Part shown: in pieces, positions 61,582-64,000 of the stretch | Numbering within the stretch: position 1 is the first letter of the stretch | Layout of the letters: every line of letters begins with the position of its first letter | NCBI GenBank assembly: GCA_947396885.1 | Contig: OX377203.1 | Span: 7,998,001 to 8,062,000, forward strand | From: Heligmosomoides polygyrus polygyrus | Lineage: Eukaryota; Nematoda; Chromadorea; Rhabditida; Heligmosomidae | Direction of reading: 5' to 3' | Length of the DNA: 64,000 nucleotides | Notes under the pieces: generated by a model | Told to the model about the DNA's origin: nothing | The model's database searches: none | What the model saw: the letters and a program-made list of their open reading frames with translations, nothing else | Made by a program: the position numbers and the translations under genes

Positions 61582-63179
61582 CACTGCGACCGGAAAGTAT
61601 AGGGACACCAGCAAATTGCGTAATTCTGCTAGCTACCCGCAGGAATTGATCTGAAAATTATACTATGGAATTCCTCACGGCCAAAAACATATATACGAAA
61701 GAAATGGGCAAAATCGCCCGAGGTGGCAAGGAACGGGAAAGGATCACGTGACGGGACCCTGTTTTTGAGTGACCAGAAAGTATAGGGACACCACCACATA
61801 AGGTGCGCGGAGGAAGGTACGTTGTTGAAAACTATTTTGCTATCCAACATACTGCCTCATAATTTGCTCATTGTAAGGATGGGTCGCGGATCGATGCTAT
61901 CAATAGAGGAACAAGCTCAAATCAAGGTCCTCAGAGATGCAGGACTCAGCATACGCCAAATTTCGACTCAACTGGGACGATCAAAGAACGTTATTAGCAA
62001 ATTTCTACGCAGTCCTGATCTATATCACTCAAGGAAGTCTTCAGGACGTCCCAGGCTTCTTTCGACTCGAGACGAGAGGCAAATCGTGCGAATGGTTTCC
62101 AATAAATCAGTCAGTTTGGAGGAAGTGAGCAAGAGTTTGAGTAAGAAAGTCTCGAAAGAAACGATTCGGTGCTGCTTAAAACGCAATGGGAATGTTGTAT
62201 ACACCCAGCTCCGTTCTGCTCCACGTTTGACAGAAACGCACAAAAGGAACAGGCTCGAGTTCGTCTCTAGGAACAAACGACGTCTTTGAACTAAGGCAGA
62301 TTTTTGGCGTTGTCAGTTCTGACGCTAGGTATTTTAACATCTCATAATTCAGGTGATCTTCTCGGACGAAAAGCGCTTTAACCTCGATGGTCCAGTTGGG
62401 AACCGATTCTACTGGCATGACTTACGCAAGGAGAAGGAGTATTTCCCAAGAAGGAATTCTGGAGGCGGCACAGTTATGGTGTGGGAGGCATTCCACGCCG
62501 AAGGAAAGCTCCCTCTTGCCTTCACGTCAGCAAGGATGAACGCAGAAGAATACCAGCAACTGTTGGAAACCCATCTGCTCCCATTCCAACAGAATGCTGG
62601 TCAGGGATGGGTTTTTCAACAGGACAATGCACCGCCGCATGCCAGCAGATCCACAAAAGGCTTCCTCAGAAGAAATTCTGTTGAAGTTCTCGACTGGCCT
62701 GCATGTTCTCCCGATATGAATCTAATGGAAAATATCTGGGGACACCTTGTAAGGAAGATTTACGAGCATAACCAGACATATTCTTCTCTGCAAGGACTTC
62801 GATCAGCAATTCTACGCGCTTGGGATGAACTTCCTCTACAAACACTTCGAAATCATGCTGCTTCGATGCCAGCTCGACTTGTGGATGTTGCAATGAACCG
62901 CGGAGGACCAATTGAGTACTAGTTATCAACGACTGTTTTTTATATTTACAATGAAGTTGTTTTTTACTAGTGTCCCTATACTTTCTGGTCAATTGAAAAT
63001 GGTGTGTCTCCATATTTTATTTTCTAATTCAGCTCACATCAAACCGATTTTGCTAAAAACTTTTGCTTCAAACTTCTTTGCCGTAACGAATTTTTCAGTA
63101 AAAAATTCAGGTCGATTGATATCAATTAGCGTAGGAAAAGTACAATTTTTAAGTGTCCCTATTCTTTCTGGTCGCAGTG
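61582..63179 (+). mobile_element. Tc3-like transposon, complete, with IR/DR ends
   Basis: 1,598 bp between TA dinucleotides (61580-61581, 63180-63181). Tips CACTGCGACCGGAAAGTATA and the complement. The word GACCRGAAAGTATAGGGACA occurs twice at each end: 61588 and 61771 on the left, 62971-62990 and 63153-63173 inverted on the right, with the same 183-bp step on both sides. Two binding sites per end are known from Tc3 and Sleeping Beauty-type elements. It was inserted exactly in the right TA of the 675-bp MITE. Confidence 0.92.
61879..62922 (+). CDS. Tc3-like transposase (DD34E), intact second exon
   Basis: Starts MGRGSMLSIEEQAQIKVLRD, close to Tc3A MPRGSALSDTERAQ. N-terminal helix-turn-helix 61879-62030 (ISTQLGRSKNVISKFLRS), second DNA-binding helix set to 62281 (VSKETIRCCLKRNGNVV, RLEF). 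The frame then stops at 62287; a segment with stops leads to TTCAG at 62352, after which 190 codons run to 62922: VIFSDEKRFNLDGPVGNRFY (first Asp), SGGGTVMVWEAF, WVFQQDNAPPHAS (second Asp) and DWPACSPDMNLMENIWG (Glu, 34 residues after the second Asp). So DD34E is complete. An intron is likely, but a donor at 62282 (71 bp) breaks the frame, while one at 62263 (90 bp) keeps it and drops a few residues. May be active or recently so. Confidence 0.88.
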
Positions 63180-63204
63180 TATATGATAAACATGGATTTT
63201 GCAA

Positions 63205-63290
63205 AAGTGCAAAACAAACGCAGTCTGCGGGATCCAAACCCCCGACCCCTCTCTCATAAGCCCCACCTCCTCCTTACTACGCCACCTGTG
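63205..63290 (-). repeat. tRNA-like unit in the right arm
   Basis: Minus strand: GTGGCGTAGTAAGGAGGAGG (A box) and TCGGGGGTTTGGATCCCGC (B-box-like), mirror image of 60785-60865. It is slightly better paired than the left copy. Confidence 0.5.
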
Positions 63291-64000
63291 CACTGCGCTG
63301 AGGCGCGATACCAGCCCTCATCCCGGCGCGCCAGTCGGCTGCGGAGCACGTGGATCAACAGGGCGCCAACAGGCGACTTCCGTCGCCCCTAACTCTGCGC
63401 AGAGTTGTATTGGGGTCGAGATACCTGCAGTTTGTTACTTCCCAGGGAGAGGCGGTTCTGCCCATACACAACACTTGCGCCGTTCCGACCTACCGTTGAG
63501 ATAGTATCCTGGTAAGACAGATCAACACGCTAAGGGAACTATAGTAGCATTTTGTTTTGATCCCTTGGAGCATCAGCTATGGACCGAATATCTAGATGCC
63601 ATAAGTACCAATAGTTTCCTGTTCCAGTCTAAGTAAACGGGGTTGCCATTATCGTTGTCAACCCTCCGGGACAGGCTACAAGGGCTGCTCACTAGGGCTA
63701 ATCTTCAAAACCTCAACATCACCTCTCATTCGTTTAGAGGCGGTGCAGCAACTCAAGCACTCAGTATGGGGGTCCATCACCTCGATGTTATGCAAGCTGG
63801 GAGGTGGAAAACTCTAGAGGATTCCGTAACTACATCGAACCGAAAGTGCTCAACATTTCCTCATCATCCCTCGGTGTATAAGTTACAATGATGTTCTCAA
63901 CATTATCAGATCTGCCAACTGTATATAGCATATACTATTCGTGTTGATCCTCATACGATATTTGTGATACGAGCGTATTGAATGTAATCACATATTGACA

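Larger units (their letters stand above)
60565..63512. mobile_element. Inverted-repeat element in the YR gene, TAA duplication
   Basis: Left tip CCAGGATACTATCTCAACGG, right tip the exact complement; TAA directly outside both (60562-60564 and 63513-63515). Removing it restores the YR codons R-R-S-K-T-D-Q. The arms (60565-60904 and 63182-63512) are near-identical inverted copies of about 335 bp, each with a tRNA-like unit. The 3-bp TAA fits PIF/Harbinger-type insertion. The centre holds a MITE and a Tc3-like transposon. Confidence 0.85.
59990..63890 (+). pseudogene. Tyrosine recombinase (YR) gene, split by nested transposons
   Basis: Left part 59990-60564: CDRAPATIKSYTAEMKKFQI (SAM-like N-terminal domain), an in-frame TGA at 60197, LPTVTRAKIKPCEMNKL, then ALIQFKALLRLSEAANLLKN with the first catalytic arginine and LHLTVRRS. 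Right part 63513-63890: KTDQHAKGTIVAFCFDPLEH with the catalytic lysine, a stop at about 63630, LSLSTLRDRLQGLLTRANLQ, ITSHSFRGGAATQALSMGVH (H-x-x-R) and AGRW; after a one-base loss near 63823 the frame reads FRNYIEPKVLN with the likely nucleophile tyrosine. All active-site residues are thus traceable. YR genes of this kind occur in DIRS/PAT retroelements and Cryptons; no reverse transcriptase was seen nearby, so the class is open. Confidence 0.8.

Noticed and set aside
24242..63290. Functional tRNA genes
   Set aside because: Several units have good A and B boxes, but none shows a full cloverleaf with paired acceptor ends and a sound anticodon loop; most lie inside repeats.

Overview
The window is eukaryotic, animal and almost certainly nematode DNA. 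It has a spliced minus-strand gene whose acceptors nearly all end in TTTCAG or TTCAG, several mariner families, a Tc3-like transposon, RTE-type LINE remnants and a large load of palindromic elements. I could not fix the species. There is no bacterial, viral, CRISPR or rRNA signal.

Region by region. 1-10 kb: ten exons (749-9960, minus strand) of an SLC17 transporter of the vesicular glutamate transporter (EAT-4/VGLUT) type. Phases match exactly from exon to exon (1308 bp, 436 residues). Its introns hold a SINE, a short palindromic element, a decayed mariner and ATCGAT-rich repeats. 10-16 kb: a foldback element, two RTE remnants in opposite orientation, two Harbinger-like MITEs sharing one TTA, and a mariner fragment split by a MITE. 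16.6-19.2 kb: two full-length but frameshifted mariners of different families. 19-31 kb: SINEs, foldback elements and an inverted repeat carrying two tRNA-like units. 31.4-32.8 kb: coding-like minus-strand stretches of an unknown gene. 33-36.4 kb: ATCGAT-rich tandem arrays, including a ~320-bp satellite. 37-49 kb: more foldbacks, SINEs and a second copy of the 7.9-kb mariner, here inserted in a MITE. 49.7-50.3 kb: a small unknown gene or pseudogene. 50.7-52.7 kb: two deleted mariners, one of them an inverted chimera. 54.7-58.5 kb: the 3' part of an unidentified serine-rich protein gene (six exons, minus strand) with a second satellite in one intron. 59.9-63.9 kb: a tyrosine recombinase gene split by an inverted-repeat element with a TAA duplication, itself entered by a TA-flanked MITE and by an intact-looking Tc3-like transposon.

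How the parts relate. Most non-genic DNA comes from a few families repeated across the window: SINE-A (tRNA-headed, at least 14 copies or fragments), MITE-A (ends GGCCGGATTCATCAACGAC), MITE-B (palindrome with CGCGCCAGCCAATCA), FB-C (0.7-1 kb foldbacks with 21-bp periodic ends) and ATCGAT-rich modules. Nesting gives relative ages. The only elements that look possibly recent are the Tc3-like transposon (61582-63179) and the pair of 905-909-bp mariners with poly-G tips.

Limits. All homology is from memory of the protein families and all repeat relations are by eye. Exon borders of the unidentified genes are proposals from splice signals and phase. Family names such as SINE-A are local labels.
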